A DNA stretch of 64,000 nt, taken from Persicaria tinctoria (lineage: Eukaryota > Streptophyta > Magnoliopsida > Caryophyllales > Polygonaceae). Below are positions 25,805-38,400 of this stretch, piece after piece. The notes under the pieces were generated by a model. That model searched no databases and had not been told where the DNA came from. It worked only from the letters and a program-made list of their open reading frames with translations. Where the stretch lies: assembly GCA_037127255.1 (NCBI GenBank), contig JBANSL010000002.1, positions 7,112,001 through 7,176,000 of the forward strand, given 5' to 3'. Numbering within the stretch: the stretch's first letter is position 1; every line of letters begins with the position of its first letter. The position numbers were made by a program, and so were the translations under genes.

Positions 25805-26456
25805 CATAAATTGGCTTATACCAATTGGCTCAACTCAGTAATAAGAAGTAAGGTTAAACTTATTTTTCACCTTGCGAAGATACAAACATATGGATCGAAT
25901 TAAAGAACTCATCATACGTTACTCTTTATTACTAAGCTATCCAGTGGGTCTTTAGTGATAAATTTTATAATTGAACAAAAAGTTTGCTAGCAATATAGAT
26001 TTGATTTTGATATTATTGTTATATATATTTTTTAACAAGTAAGATAGAAAGATGTTGTTAATCTACAATTAGATATAAATGGTATTGGTGTGATTGTGAC
26101 AAGGATTATCGAATTAGTTTGTGAAATGAAAATAACATGTCGATACTAATATTTTCGAGAGGAAAATAAAGTAAATGGATTTTTTCGAGGAAAATAAATG
26201 GAATATTTCATCATTGCACTTTTTCTCCATAAAATGAAAAGAAAATCTCATTAAGGGAAAAACAAAGAAATCATGAATATAAACCGTTGTTGTAGGGATA
26301 AATGTAATAATTGCTGTGGTGGGGGGCCTCCTGCGGATATTAAGGGAGATGAGGTAAAACAAAGAAATTAATGGGTACTTTCGAGTCTGTGTCTGTCCTC
26401 TTTTGACCCTCTTTTTTATTCTTTTTCTTTGTCCCCTTTTTCCAGTGTTTTAAACT
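25805..26456. other. AT-rich intergenic DNA
   Basis: No gene or structured repeat could be supported, apart from the older duplicate of pre-LINE sequence at 25808-25850. Confidence 0.5.
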
Positions 26457-26465
26457 TACTTTTAA

Positions 26466-27335
26466 GGGGAAATTACATAAAATCACCCGTTAAATATGAG
26501 TGTTTTCACTTAACCATCCCTTAAATTCAAAATTACAGAACACCACCCTTTAAATGGTTTTTACTTACAACTCACCACACATTCATCTATTTTCATTAAT
26601 TTATCATTACATATATTATATTTTAATATCTTTAAACTCAAATTTGGTTATAAATATGTTTAAAATTTGAATTTAAGGGCTTAATCATGGCTGGAGCCTG
26701 GATGTTATGCAACAAAATTATATTTAAGTTATGCAACAAAATTTGAATATATAGCCTAAAATGGATCAAATTATATTTAAGTTATATGATTAATTGATAA
26801 ATAGTTAATAATTTTCAACTTAAATTATATTTACGTTATAGCTCAAAATTTTAAGTTATATTTAAGTTATAGCTCAAAATTTTAAGTTATAGCTCAAAAT
26901 TTTATTTATTTTTAAAAAATAAATATATAGCCTAAAATTATTATCTTAATAATTATATTTAAGTTATATGATTAATTGATAACCTACATTTTTTTAAATT
27001 TAGGCAAATTTAAAGAAAAAAGTTACATATAACAAATAAAATGGATCAAATTCATAATTTAAGTTGAAAATTATTAACTATTTATTAAAAATAAATAAAA
27101 TGATCACTAAAATATAATCGAGCCCTTAAATTAAAAATTTGAATATATTTATAATCAAATTGAAGTTTAAAAATATTAAATATAATATATTTAATGATAA
27201 ATTAATGAAAATAGATGAAGGGGTAGTGAATTGTAAGTAAAAACCATTTAAAGGGTGGTTTTCTGAAATTATTAATTTAAGGGGTGGTTAAGTGAAAACA
27301 CTCATATTTAAGGGGTGGTTTTCCGTAAATTTGCC
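26466..27335. mobile_element. non-autonomous MULE with about 210-bp terminal inverted repeats
   Basis: An 870-bp element is flanked by a perfect 9-bp duplication, TACTTTTAA (26457-26465 and 27336-27344). Its two ends are inverted copies of each other for roughly 210 bp. Left GAGTGTTTTCACTTAACCA pairs with right TGGTTAAGTGAAAACACTC, and left CACCCTTTAAATGGTTTTTA with its complement near 27240. Long TIRs plus a 9-bp duplication are typical of Mutator-like elements. The centre is AT-rich with short AAGTTATAGCTCAAAATTTT repeats and no coding frame. Confidence 0.85.
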
Positions 27336-27344
27336 TACTTTTAA

Positions 27345-28030
27345 TTAAGGTATCCAAAGGGACTAAAGACAAAGTATACCCCTATTTTTTAGAAAATCGC
27401 CCATAATTTTAAAAAGTATTTAAAATTATCCATAAATTTGATTTTCTTTGGAAAGCCCATTCACTATCATTTTGACGTGTAAAAAAACATCAAGAAAATA
27501 TTAAATCGTTACTTTGTTCGCACATATTTTAATAAATACTTATATTTTAGGCAATATAAGGTGACAGATTTGCTTGTTAACTTTGCTTTTTTAGTGGATA
27601 TTGGGAAACATATATGTGTTAAAAGATTTACCTCTTAGTATTAGGACTCTGTTGTTAGATATCTAAGAGGTGTTAGTTTTCCTCGTATGACGTGTTTGTA
27701 ATCTTTCATTTACGTTAATAAGAGCGCACTTGTTGCGCAATGGTTTACCAAAAAAAAATTAAAATTTACAAATACAATACAAAATGTAGTTTAAAGGTTC
27801 ATACTAATACTAATTTACAAATACAATACAAAATGCTTTTTATCTATCTGTTTAATTGGTAAAAGTTGCTTTACATAATCTATACTTTATAATCTATTTA
27901 AGGGGTACATCCTTGATCCTTATACTCACAAATAACTTCATATTATCAATGCAAAAAGTAGTTAAATTTGAATCAATGTACATAAAATCATGCACCACAA
28001 TTACATAGACCAACTTATAAAACATTTGAT
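27345..28030. other. AT-rich intergenic DNA with a LINE-tail-like remnant and a 50-bp duplication
   Basis: Around 27690-27765 a segment with GTTTGTAATCTTTCATTTACG, an AATAAGAGCGCAC stretch and a run of A looks like the 3' end of a non-LTR element. Immediately after it, ATTTACAAATACAATACAAA occurs twice (about 27764 and 27814). Confidence 0.35.
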
Positions 28031-28039
28031 TTTATTTTT

Positions 28040-29039
28040 TTGGGGTAAAATTAAATTACAAACCAAAACTCCATTATAAAAAAGAACACTTTATTTTTCC
28101 CTCTTTTCCCCGGTCCCCTGTAGCAAGCCAATTTTCCCACTCAATCAAGCCGAAATCCACGGACCAGGGCATCGGTGGAATCTATGTTCGACGTTATACC
28201 GAGTTTTAAGGTCAATTTCACCCTGAAGTAACGGTTAGTTTGTTAAATAGGTGTTTTAAACTTTTAATCAAATACACAATTATATTTGATTTAGTCGGGG
28301 TGGAGCAAAATGAAATGAAGGAGGTTCTGGTTCGATCCTTGCCTCCGCCATATTTGAACCCGGAAATAATTGAGAGGTGTGACCAAAAACTAGAAAGATG
28401 CATTAATTGGATGAGTCTTTCACCGTGTGAAACGGGCAATTCGATCATTCTCCTAACTACTACCTTACAAGTGGCGTGTGTCTTTGCCATAGACACCACA
28501 AATATTATTTGTGCATGTGAATATGTGATGCGATTCAATTGTGGTAGATATTATATCCTTCAAACTAGATAGAGTGCATCTAGAACTATTTATTTTTGGT
28601 AGTCATTTATTTATTTAAAATTAGTATTATTAGATACTCTATAATCTATATGTTTAAAAATATAGATGCATCAAGTTTAGAAATTTTATTTATAAATATA
28701 AATTCTTTTAAAATTTGCAAGTATTGGGTTGTTAGAATTAGCTTTGAAAAATATTAGTGTATTTTTTATATGTGCAAAATTCTAAAAATCAGTTGTGTCG
28801 TTGAAGGGAGGAGTATTAGAAAAGATTAATTATTATGATAAAGTTTTTGCTTTTGCATCATATGAAAGCTTTTGCAATACATGTCGGAGTTAGATCGAGC
28901 ACTGGTGTTTGATTTTCTTTTCCCACCTCTCTCTAACATACATGATATATTGAAGATAATAATTAATATATTTTGCAACTTCCATTTCACTATTTCTTAT
29001 AAAGTGAAGGTAAATTTCACCTTGTTAATAGTTTTGAAA
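28040..29039. other. no supported gene; unrecognised 110-codon frame
   Basis: A plus-strand open frame at 28240-28572 has no recognisable motif, and antisense frames of similar length overlap it, so it is not called as a gene. The rest is AT-rich. Confidence 0.4.
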
Positions 29040-29137
29040 CAGTGGCGGATCCTCGGGGCTCGGGGTGGCTAAAGCCCCCTACATAAGTACCCAATAAGTT
29101 ATTATAAAAACCTTTATAAAAACTTGGATCCGTCCTG
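29040..29137. mobile_element. small hAT-like element end or solo MITE
   Basis: It begins CAGTGGCGGATCC, a common plant TIR start, and ends GGATCCGTCCTGG, a degraded inverted counterpart. No clear target duplication was found. Confidence 0.35.
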
Positions 29138-29139
29138 GA

Positions 29140-30223
29140 TACAAGGGTGTTATAGAGAAGATGAAATGTTTACACTTGCACTTGAATCTCATAACACAGC
29201 TGCAGCCAGGATTTACCAACCATCTCACCGCGGATGAACTTCTGCAGCGACAACTGCGAAACTGCCTACTGGGCTCATGTGGGCATGTAGCAGATCATAC
29301 AAATTGAAGAAAAAAGGAAGGAAAACGATAAAAGACTGAACATGGAATAAAGGATCAACACACATACACAAGAGAGGGAAACAGAAAACAAAAATCTTAC
29401 ATCTGAGAATATTTTGATATTCTAGCTGGTGGATATTAGGCTTAGATTATCACTTGAAACAACGAGTATAATCACTTTCATGACAGTTTCACTCCATCTA
29501 CCTCAAAAATCCTGCAACACAAATTGCAGTTAGATGGTGTCTGACTGACTACTTATATTTGTGCAGTTTTCATAGTCCAATCGAGCAACTAAAAAAGGAG
29601 GCAAATAAGGCAATTAATCAATTGTGGAAATAAGGCAATTAATCAATTGTGGTAGCTCCCTCAATCAAAAACCAATTCACACCCCAGCGTGGTAGATGAT
29701 GTCTGACTTCTTGTGTGAAATCAACATTAATCGAAGTTAGATTTTTGTTGAAAAAAGTGCATTTACACAATAGAACTTCTAATGGCGTAGGAATTCAAGT
29801 AAATAGCAACCCAAATATCAAAAGTACTTGGATAACACAGCAATTGACTTCACTGATCAACACCAAATTCAAGAAAGAATTAGAAACAACTAAAATGTGT
29901 GTTTGCCTATTGAATTGGAACCTTTGAATATACAGACAGTGGTGACAAAATTGCAGCAAAAGAAAGAAAAGAAACAGGGGTGATTAAAAAAAGGGGAGAG
30001 AGATCGTTACCGAAGATTCAATTTGACACGATCAAAGGTGGTTGAAGGTCAGAATGCCATGGAGATAAAAGCTGATATGCTGTAGAAAAAATTATGAACT
30101 ATGATATCATTTATCGTATAGCTAGTAATCAATCCACAAATCGTGCCTTTTTAAATCTCTTACAGACAAGAATTTTCCAGCTTCAACATATATTTGAGCA
30201 TATTATGCTCAGTTTTCCTTGGT
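29140..30223. other. downstream region of the FKBP gene
   Basis: No coding exon is recognised. It probably includes the FKBP 3' UTR on the minus strand. A short direct repeat, GGCAATTAATCAATTGTGG, occurs near 29609 and 29635. Confidence 0.4.
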
Positions 30224-31214
30224 CTAGTGCCTGAGGCTGACCAACTCGATGTCGAATACGAGTGTCCCTAACGTTGAGCCTTCTCCATTAGCAATGCGTG
30301 TTGGATTGAAAATGGTAGTGAACAGCCTCTGCCTGTCAAAGAACTACCACAAACCCAAACTTCAGGATTAGTAACATGAATTCTGTTAACGCCAGATCGA
30401 TTACGATGAAGGAATGTACATTTGGGGGTATAGGCTCTTGGGAGGTGCTTTGGTATCCTTGGGAGGGCGGGATGATGACTCTTCGAATGCCTCCGACTTT
30501 CATGCTCCTGACTGCTGCTTCAATCCCAGATATAACCTGTAAAACAGAAACTTGTTTCGAATCTTTGATAATCAGTTAACTTTCCTACTTAGTTTTGAGA
30601 TTTTGTTGAATTGAATGGAGAGAAAAGATACTTTGCCAGATCCGAGCACGAAAACGAAGGGGACGGGCTCCCCTGATGATCCATCTTTATGATCATAGGT
30701 TGAGTCAAATCTCCATCCTTGTTTAGCTGCCAACCTTCCATAATAATGTATTGCAACCTTTGATTGCACAGACATTTAATTGATTAACTGTTCCAAATCG
30801 ATCCATAAATACTTCATTGACGAACAAAACCCTAGATTACAAATTTCCCCTAATCTGCATCGTATACGAATGAATTAATCCTGAAATAACCTGATCACCG
30901 TCGAGGGGGGCAGGACCGGTACCAGCGCGAAGATCCAAGGCCTTAACCCCGCCGGAGCCGGGAATGTCGGAGAATTCTCCGGCGTTGGCGGGAGGAGAGT
31001 GAGAGATCGACAGGAACGAGGCTGCAGTTGCAGTGGATATGGAGAAGATGATTTTTCTTCGAGTTAGGGTTACTGGCGAAGGCGATGGAAATGGAGGGAG
31101 AGGGGGAGGAGCTGGTGGTTGGATTATCAGATGGGATCGGGCAGCAAGACGGACGGTCGGAATCGGGTGATGCGGCGAGATCGCCCAGCACCCGCCTGTT
31201 CTTAGTACCGCCAT
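30224..31214 (-). CDS. FKBP-type peptidyl-prolyl isomerase, predicted thylakoid lumen, 4 exons
   Basis: Exons 30891-31214, 30632-30757, 30420-30536 and 30224-30343 close to 228 aa. The first about 80 residues are a transit region rich in Pro, Arg and Ser. It ends in a twin-arginine-type lumenal signal: TRRKIIFSI, a hydrophobic stretch, then PPANA before GEF. The FKBP domain follows: GTGPAPLDGDQVAIHYYGRL, FDSTYDHKD, PVPFVFVLGSGKVISGIEA, VGGIRRVIIPPSQGY, and the C-terminal strand TLVFDIELVSLR. The Asp of FDST and the GY of the loop are present. The Trp usual at the floor of the FK506 pocket is replaced in VISGIE, so drug binding or isomerase activity may be weak, as in many lumenal FKBPs. The exact paralogue was not settled. 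It is divergent from GUN4. Confidence 0.9.
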
Positions 31215-31274
31215 TCCCGCCTCCTCTTATCCACTAAAAAAGAGCCTCTTTATCCCTTGTTCATGTCGATTAGG

Positions 31275-31540
31275 GTGTGTTTGGATTACAATGTAATATA
31301 AACATTTAAATAGGGTTTGGTTCACACATTTTATAATGTATTTAAAATAATATAAATTTTTAATAAAATAAATTATAAATTATGTTAATAATTTGTATTA
31401 AGGTAATTTTACATGATAGCAAGTGTTTGATTTACACAATTTATAATAAAATTTTATTCAAAATTTATATCATTTAAAATCTGATAACTAAGTACTATTA
31501 AAGTGTTTATATTTATGAGTGCATTAGAATCCAAACACAC
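31275..31540. mobile_element. TIR MITE, about 266 bp
   Basis: Perfect 13-bp inverted ends, GTGTGTTTGGATT and its complement AATCCAAACACAC. The interior is AT-rich and non-coding. No clear target duplication, so the superfamily is unassigned. It lies just upstream of the FKBP gene. Confidence 0.65.
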
Positions 31541-32640
31541 ACATCTTGAGTTGAATTTCGCCATGGAACCTTTCTTGTGTATTGGAACCTCCTCGGATAA
31601 AGTTGTTCGAAAACTTATTTGAGTGTAGTCTTACTAGCATTCTTAAACTTGTTGAATTAATGGAAAACTCTGATTGTAGTTTACTCTAAAACCATAGTGC
31701 TTGTTTTGTTTGATTTGTTAAAAATAATCATCCAATAAGTACTACTCTGGAATCCTTTTCGACTCGACCACCCCGACATGGTCAAAGACTCAAAAAGCTT
31801 GATAATATGTAAAAAGTTCCTTGTACGCTCGTTCGGATTTGAGTATTTGACCCACAATAAATAAGGTTCATTTTAATTACTTTCCATTCTCCAACGGGTT
31901 CATTTTTGGGCCTTTAATGAAACTTGATTGGGCTCGGAAAGAGGGCATGTACAGCAGCATGTCCATACTTGGGTCACTGCAAACTTGAGTGTTACGGCTC
32001 CCAAGCACAGACTTTTGGCATTTGCCAAAGCCCATACTGTGCACAAGCTAAGTTACCAAACAGACTTGCCCACTTGGTTATCCACTTTTACAAATGGTAA
32101 CAAGTAGGATTTCAATCTTTGAAATCAAACAAAGATTACCTCTCTTTGCCACTAGAGAGAGGTCATTCATTTATATTAAGGTATGTCAGATATAAGATTA
32201 TACAAGATAATTAGAATGATAACAAATTTTGTAAGAGAAAAATGCTTATTTTTTCCATAAAAAAAATAAGATAAGAGAGGGTAATATTTACATGAGTATA
32301 TAAGAGAAAAAGTTATCTATGCTGAAAGGATAACGATTAATAAATTACTTACTCCATATATTTCGTTTATTGATTCAAATTATTTGTCAAAACATTTGTC
32401 CCCTTCCCCAAATATACCCTTATTAAATCAAAGAGTTTCACTATTTGTCATATTCAACTCTCCAATAATATTCTCTTACCACTTAACCAATGGTGGATTT
32501 AAATTATAATTCAGTTACACTAATTGATTATCTTGGTAATAGTGCATAACCGATGTAGTAATAAGTAATAACTAATAAGTGTATAACTCTGATTATTTAT
32601 ACATCCCAATTACATTTGTCTTGTATGCTTTTCACCACAT
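31541..32640. other. intergenic DNA between FKBP and GUN4
   Basis: AT-rich; no gene, RNA or clear repeat structure was seen. Confidence 0.5.
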
Positions 32641-33000
32641 TTACCATGGTCCCAAACAACACACTCACAAGTCACAAGCATCAAACAAACCCACGCCTTA
32701 TTATTTCATTATTTCATTTATTTTTATTTTATAGAATGGGTGGCAAATGTAGACGAATATATTATATATGTGAATGTGAATAATATGTGCTATGAGTTAT
32801 GACAACAACGGATAGAAAGAGTGAGAGAGAGAAAATCCAGCCTCACCTCAATGCAACCAATCAGAATCATTCCTTGCATGCTTAAGGATGACCCTTTCAA
32901 ATCTCCAATTGGCCTCACTCTCCTCTTCATCTCCATCCCCACTCACAATCTCCATTCAATCCCCTAAATTCACTTTGATCACTTCACTTCCTCCACCACC
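32641..33000 (+). promoter_or_regulatory. probable GUN4 promoter and leader
   Basis: Upstream of the GUN4 ATG. It contains a CCAAT box at 32857-32861, a GA repeat near 32818-32833, and a CT-rich stretch at about 32911-32960 typical of plant leaders. No transcription start can be fixed. Confidence 0.4.
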
Positions 33001-33810
33001 ATGGCCAGCAACTCCCTCCCCTCACTCCACCACCATGCCGCCGCCCGCCGCCGTCGCCACTCCTTAGACATCTCATCCCCACCGCCCCTCCCTTCCTCCC
33101 TCTTCCTCAAACCCACTACCATCAAAACCACATTCTCCTCCTCCACATTATCCCTCTCCTCAACCTCCCCCTCCACCTCCGCCGCGGCTTCCACCACCAA
33201 CACTGCTGCGGCCACCTCGACGGTCAACCCACCCCTCCCCTTCGACCTCCTGCAGCAGCACCTTTCGGCGCGAAACTTCCGGGAGGCGGATGACGAGACG
33301 CGCCGCCTGCTTATCCAGCTAGCAGGAGAGGCAGCCCAGAAGAGAGGGTATGTGTTCTTCTCAGAGGTGCAGTTCATCCCCAAGGAGGACCTGCAAGCCA
33401 TAGACAGCCTCTGGAGACAGCACAGCAACAACAGGTATGGATACAGTGTGCAGAGGAAGATATGGAAGAAGGCCAACAGAGACTTCACAAGCTTCTTCAA
33501 GAAAGTGGGGTGGATGAAGAAGCTTGCAAGCACTGAGGTTGAGCAGTACAACTACAAGGCCTTTCCTGATGAGTTCTTCTGGGAGATGACAGATGACACC
33601 CCAGAGGGTCACCTGCCCTTAACAAATGCCCTTAGGGGTACCCAGCTCTTGACCTACATCCTCAATCACCCTGCTTTTCAGGAGATGGAGGAGGAAGAAG
33701 GGTATAATGGTAATATCAGCAGCAGTGATGCCAAGACTAGTGATAAAGATGTGAAGGAGGCCAAACCCCCACTGAATAAGGGGTTGTTTAAGCCTAATTA
33801 TAGTTTCTGA
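33001..33810 (+). CDS. GUN4: GUN4, tetrapyrrole-binding regulator of Mg-chelatase
   Basis: A single exon of 269 aa. Residues 1 to about 72 form a Ser/Thr/Pro-rich, acid-poor chloroplast transit peptide with an RRRR patch. The GUN4 core follows (about 78-228): FDLLQQHLSARNFREADDET, LAGEAAQKRGYVFFSEVQFI, SLWRQHSNNRYGYSVQRKIW, VGWMKKL, EVEQYNYKAFPDEFFWEM and GHLPLTNALRGTQLL. These are the signature blocks of plant GUN4. The C-terminal tail is acidic then Lys-rich and ends NYSF, as in plant forms whose tail phosphorylation tunes Mg-chelatase. The protein binds protoporphyrin IX and Mg-protoporphyrin and stimulates ChlH in chlorophyll synthesis; it also acts in plastid-to-nucleus signalling. The lack of introns is normal for the family. 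Confidence 0.97.
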   Translation: MASNSLPSLHHHAAARRRRHSLDISSPPPLPSSLFLKPTTIKTTFSSSTLSLSSTSPSTSAAASTTNTAAATSTVNPPLPFDLLQQHLSARNFREADDETRRLLIQLAGEAAQKRGYVFFSEVQFIPKEDLQAIDSLWRQHSNNRYGYSVQRKIWKKANRDFTSFFKKVGWMKKLASTEVEQYNYKAFPDEFFWEMTDDTPEGHLPLTNALRGTQLLTYILNHPAFQEMEEEEGYNGNISSSDAKTSDKDVKEAKPPLNKGLFKPNYSF

Positions 33811-35449
33811 TCAGAGGGTTTATGATATAATATGGATTTAAAAAATGAATTTGATTTGGCATTTTCTCTCATTTTTTGGGGTCTTTTGTTATAAAGGTTT
33901 TTGTTTGTTTAAAGACTTTTACTGATAGTGTGCAGCATGATATCATGTCAGTAAAGTGTGTGTAAACAAACTGAAGCAAGAAAAGATGTGCTAGGTAATA
34001 TATATTCATGCCTTGAAGTCATCAACTTGGGACTTACATTTTTATTTTTAAGATACTGTACTCATTTGGATTGACAGCAATTGGACAAGATCTTTGTTTC
34101 TGAGTTTGAAAGCTCAATGGGTACTGAAATTAGTCTAAAATTGTAAAAGTCGTCTTCACCCTTTTAGGTTCGGCACAACTTTGGTGTAAAAAATGACAGA
34201 TTCAGAGCCTTGCAATTTCATTCATGTCGCAACTCTTTGGGAAGAAATTGGCCATTAAGCACCAAGTTATTATGATTTCAAACAAGAAAATGGAGACATT
34301 GTAACAATCTGATTTTGAACATCTAGACATCCAAGGGTTTTAACTTACACTATCAGAAGCAGAGACTTAACTTACATTTATACAGAAGTAGAGATGTGCC
34401 AAATTGCCCATGTTCAGACATCAACTTTAGGATTGATTGGTTTGTCCTAAACTGGCCAAGATTAAGGAGTACAATGTTGACATTAGGCGATGGGAACCCA
34501 TTCTGAGTGCCTTAGTCGCATTAACCGACCACTCAATCAGTAATTTGGCATTTGCAGCAACCTGTAGGACAAAACTATACATGAAAAAAATGATTTTGAA
34601 TTGTGCCCTTGTCACAAGATAGATATAAAATTTGCAGTGCTAAGCCAAAACCATAAACAAGTTTCAACTATAAAAAAAATATGGCAGCATTCAATCCCCC
34701 AAAACAAAAGAATATTACCATGGTAAGACCATAAAAATGAAATAATCATATTCAAACAGCAGCATTTTAGTTTTTCTCTAATGAAAAAACATAATTACAC
34801 ATGGATAGAAAATCCCCTGAACTTATACCTCACTGTTTATATCACGAAAACCTTCTCTGACACCCCCCCTCCCCCCTAAACAAATCATCTTGTTTCACTT
34901 GTGCACATGAAAATCACATTGACGGTGATATTTATACTATTAAAGCTACAATAATATTTTAATATTGAGGGCTTTAGTTAAAACATTTGATGAGTAAATA
35001 AAAGAAACCATACTAAATGATGAGACATGGTCAACATGCAGCATTTACACTCAAGACAAAGTCAGAGTTAAAAAGAATGAACAAAGTACAAACAGCTGAG
35101 CTCGAAAACAGAAAAGACCAACAAGAAATAAGGTGAAAAAAGCTGCCAAGTACTCTACTGATGAAGTTCAGGTCTTCTCCTTTTACAGCTAGCAGTAGTT
35201 TAAAGATAAGCTTACATACTTTTTTTTTTTCAAACTTAAAAAACCTAATTTACAATGCAACAAACATAGGGGCTCACAATCACCATTTTTGAAATTTATC
35301 TGTGCATAGCACATTGGTAATAAAGCTTTCAGAAACACGTTAAGCAAGAACGAAGTATAAAGAAACACTGCAGGATCTGCGGTGAAGCATATATCCCCAT
35401 CCCAAGTTAAAGGTAAACATATTACTAGCAGGAACTTACAAGATATACA
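33811..35449. other. convergent gap between GUN4 and the SPRING-like gene
   Basis: It holds the 3' UTRs of both genes. A minus-strand frame (34427 to about 34571) preceded by a plausible acceptor near 34571 encodes about 48 residues but could not be linked to either gene. A C-rich run lies at about 34862-34877. Confidence 0.4.
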
Positions 35450-38400
35450 CTAAGCACAAGGGCAAAGTCTTCTGGTATGCTGATGGGAACCATCACACGC
35501 GAACATTGTGTGTGTTCTGGCATACAGACATGCACCTGGATACTGAAATTCAACATATTTAATTGAAAAAAAAAGTTATAACCAAGATCCTCATATCTTT
35601 AAGAGAAAAAGACTTGCAAAAATAATTAATAATCACAGTTCAACTATATGTCAACTGCACCCATAGTTTCTGACATCCTGAGTGACCACATGCATGTTTT
35701 AAGAACTCTATCCGTCCTTTTCTCAAGTTTCCAAAAACTAATAATGCATTTCACAGAATCAGGAAATCTTATCATTTTGAAAAAAAAGGAAATCACTCCT
35801 CGCAGAAGAATACAACACTCCACACAAGGATCTCACTACTCACTACAAAGCAGATATTAACTCAAAAATGAAGTAAATGCATCATAGGGAAATTGACTTC
35901 TCAACTTTTAACATGCAGGTCTTATGAAACTAAAATTGTTATCTACTTCTATTATATCCGTTATAGGATGACTTTGGAAAATGAATGATCAAATGGACAT
36001 TTAAAATCAATGAACAATGTAGTTTGGATAAGAAGAGAGGAAAAGAAAGAGATTAGGTCTACCAAATGCTTAGGTGCATCATCCACAACTTCAGCTGGTT
36101 GATCTGATCCAATGCTAGACAAACACCCTCCCCTGCAGGTCATGTGTTTCTGCATACTGGACAGCAGAAACATAAAGTCAGGATGTTAGCCCAATCCGGT
36201 CCAATTGTTGCTATATTTTAGGGACAATGTATAAAATCAGATTTCTAGTCCCAGTGTCTTAGATTACAATTATTCATTCCTTCTAATAAAAGACAGCTTT
36301 CATATAAACAGACTTAGAAATGGCAGTTAGAGTTAAAGCCAACTGCTGACTATAAAAGCGCAAAAAGGGCTTACAAAAATATTTCTTACCATGAGATCAA
36401 ATGTTAAATTGCAATTAAGAATCATAAATATACAACACACCCCTTTGTGCCATATCCTCTACATTTTCTTTTTTAGCATCTATTAATTTATTTGACATGA
36501 GACCTTAATTCTGCTATTGTGACTTGTTCAAAGTTCAGTAAGGCAGTAAGCACCACCACTATTGAGCATTAACAGATAGTAGAGGTGAATGGACAGTTTC
36601 CCGTTAAACTTCACTTTGAAAGATTTGATGATGATAACAAGAAGCAGTGCTACCCCCTCACAAATCAATGAAACAAGAAAGGAACATGCTATATATAGCC
36701 TCAAGGACAATGATAAAACAAGCTAAAACACGAAATCATGGCTTCGATCACCAATCATAAACAATATAAGAAACCATTTGATAGCACCAGAATTGTCCAA
36801 GAGCTATTGATTAACTAGGCCAAACAAAACAACATCCTTCCTTCTTTTATAGCACTTCATATTGTACAGTCAATTCTAGTGAAGGCAAAAGCAACTTAGC
36901 TTACATTTCACACTGATTGAGAACTGCAAGCTTGTTAGACACACATGACTTCCCAGTCCACTTGCAAACGGAATCGCAAGACTCACCCTGTCTGCATTCG
37001 ATGGCATTAAAACATTTGAGAAAATAACTTTGGTTCAATAATCGAAACACAAGGAAACAACTTGATCTTAGCCGTATAAGTTCAAACCTTCCAACAATGA
37101 TACTAATGCCGGCTAATCTTTCCTCAAGGTGTTTATCAGCAGAGTCTGTAACCGAAGAAGTTATCTCAGTGGATAAATATGGAAATAATTACTAGCAAAA
37201 CCACTGAATGGAAAACACGAATATAATTCCAAAGACAAGTGAGACTCCTAAAATGGTGCTTGAAATTGAATTAATATGGTAAACTACTGTTCAGAAGTCT
37301 TTATTTTTTCTTGATCAGAGGCATGAGCCTTATGCCATGATAGACTCGTCCTGCTATGTCATTTACTTGGCACTTCTTTCATTCTTCCCTGAGAAAAGGG
37401 GAAATAGAAATATTCTGCATTTTGAAGTTTCTATGTTGTGACAAATGGTAATTGTTATCATGAGGATTATCTGCTACCCTTCAGTAAGTTGGCTATCAAT
37501 TTACCTCCTTAATTTTTATTTCCATGCTTTAAGGTTTAGGAGTTCAAAAGGACATCAATATTTCATTTAATGCAGCTTTATTGAACCCATCAAATATATC
37601 ATATATGGAGGCTTCGATTTCGGGCTTGATCTTCTCAGAAAAGGGTCACTGATGCAAATAAAATTTACGTGGCATTCCAATAATTATAGCCTTATAGGTG
37701 AGTTTGTATACAAACTCTTACTGACCTGAAGAATTGGACGGCAAAGAAAAGCAGTGATGGAAATCACTAAGATAAGCATTTTCATGAACCTGAAACAGTT
37801 ACAGGACTACATGTTACAATGAGTTAGGAAAAAGCATGAACTCTCAAAAAGTCACAAGTATTCAGCATTTGAAAGCTCAATTGTAGAGATAAGTTTGAAA
37901 TATTCAGTTTGAACTCCAAAGACAACTCCACAAAGATCACAAGAGAGAGGCAGATTCATATTAGCAATATATAATTCAAGCAAAAACGAAAAAATAAGAT
38001 AGATAACAGCTGTTTTATCTCTTGGAGGAGTGCCTTAGATATTCAATTCATGAAAAAGTTGCAACCTTATAGGAATACACCCTCCATGACCCCCATTTAA
38101 GCTATTATTTTTCGCAATGAATTTCACCTCAGGATACAGGAACATTATGAATGTTTAAAACAGCATCAACTCCAGTAAGGGCTTTCCAAACAATTAGCAA
38201 GCCTAAATTACAGCTTCTTCAATAGCGTTAACTTGATCATTTGCATATAGTGGTGTTACAACCAAAAGCTTTGTTTAAAAATGGCATTTGGAACAAGATA
38301 AAAGAACATACTACACTCTGAGAATTGTGTCTGCATCTCCCAATGCAGAAGTCGAAAATACTGGCATAGTTACCTGCCAAAATGAAAATACATGAATTAC

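Noticed and set aside
32979..33551. 190-codon minus-strand open frame
   Set aside because: Antisense shadow of GUN4, rich in Glu/Val/Arg because of GUN4 codon composition.
34427..34615. Minus-strand frame behind a plausible acceptor (KLLIEWSVNATKALRMGSHR)
   Set aside because: It could not be joined in phase to the SPRING-like gene, whose own stop at 35450 fits the family, and no other upstream exon was found.
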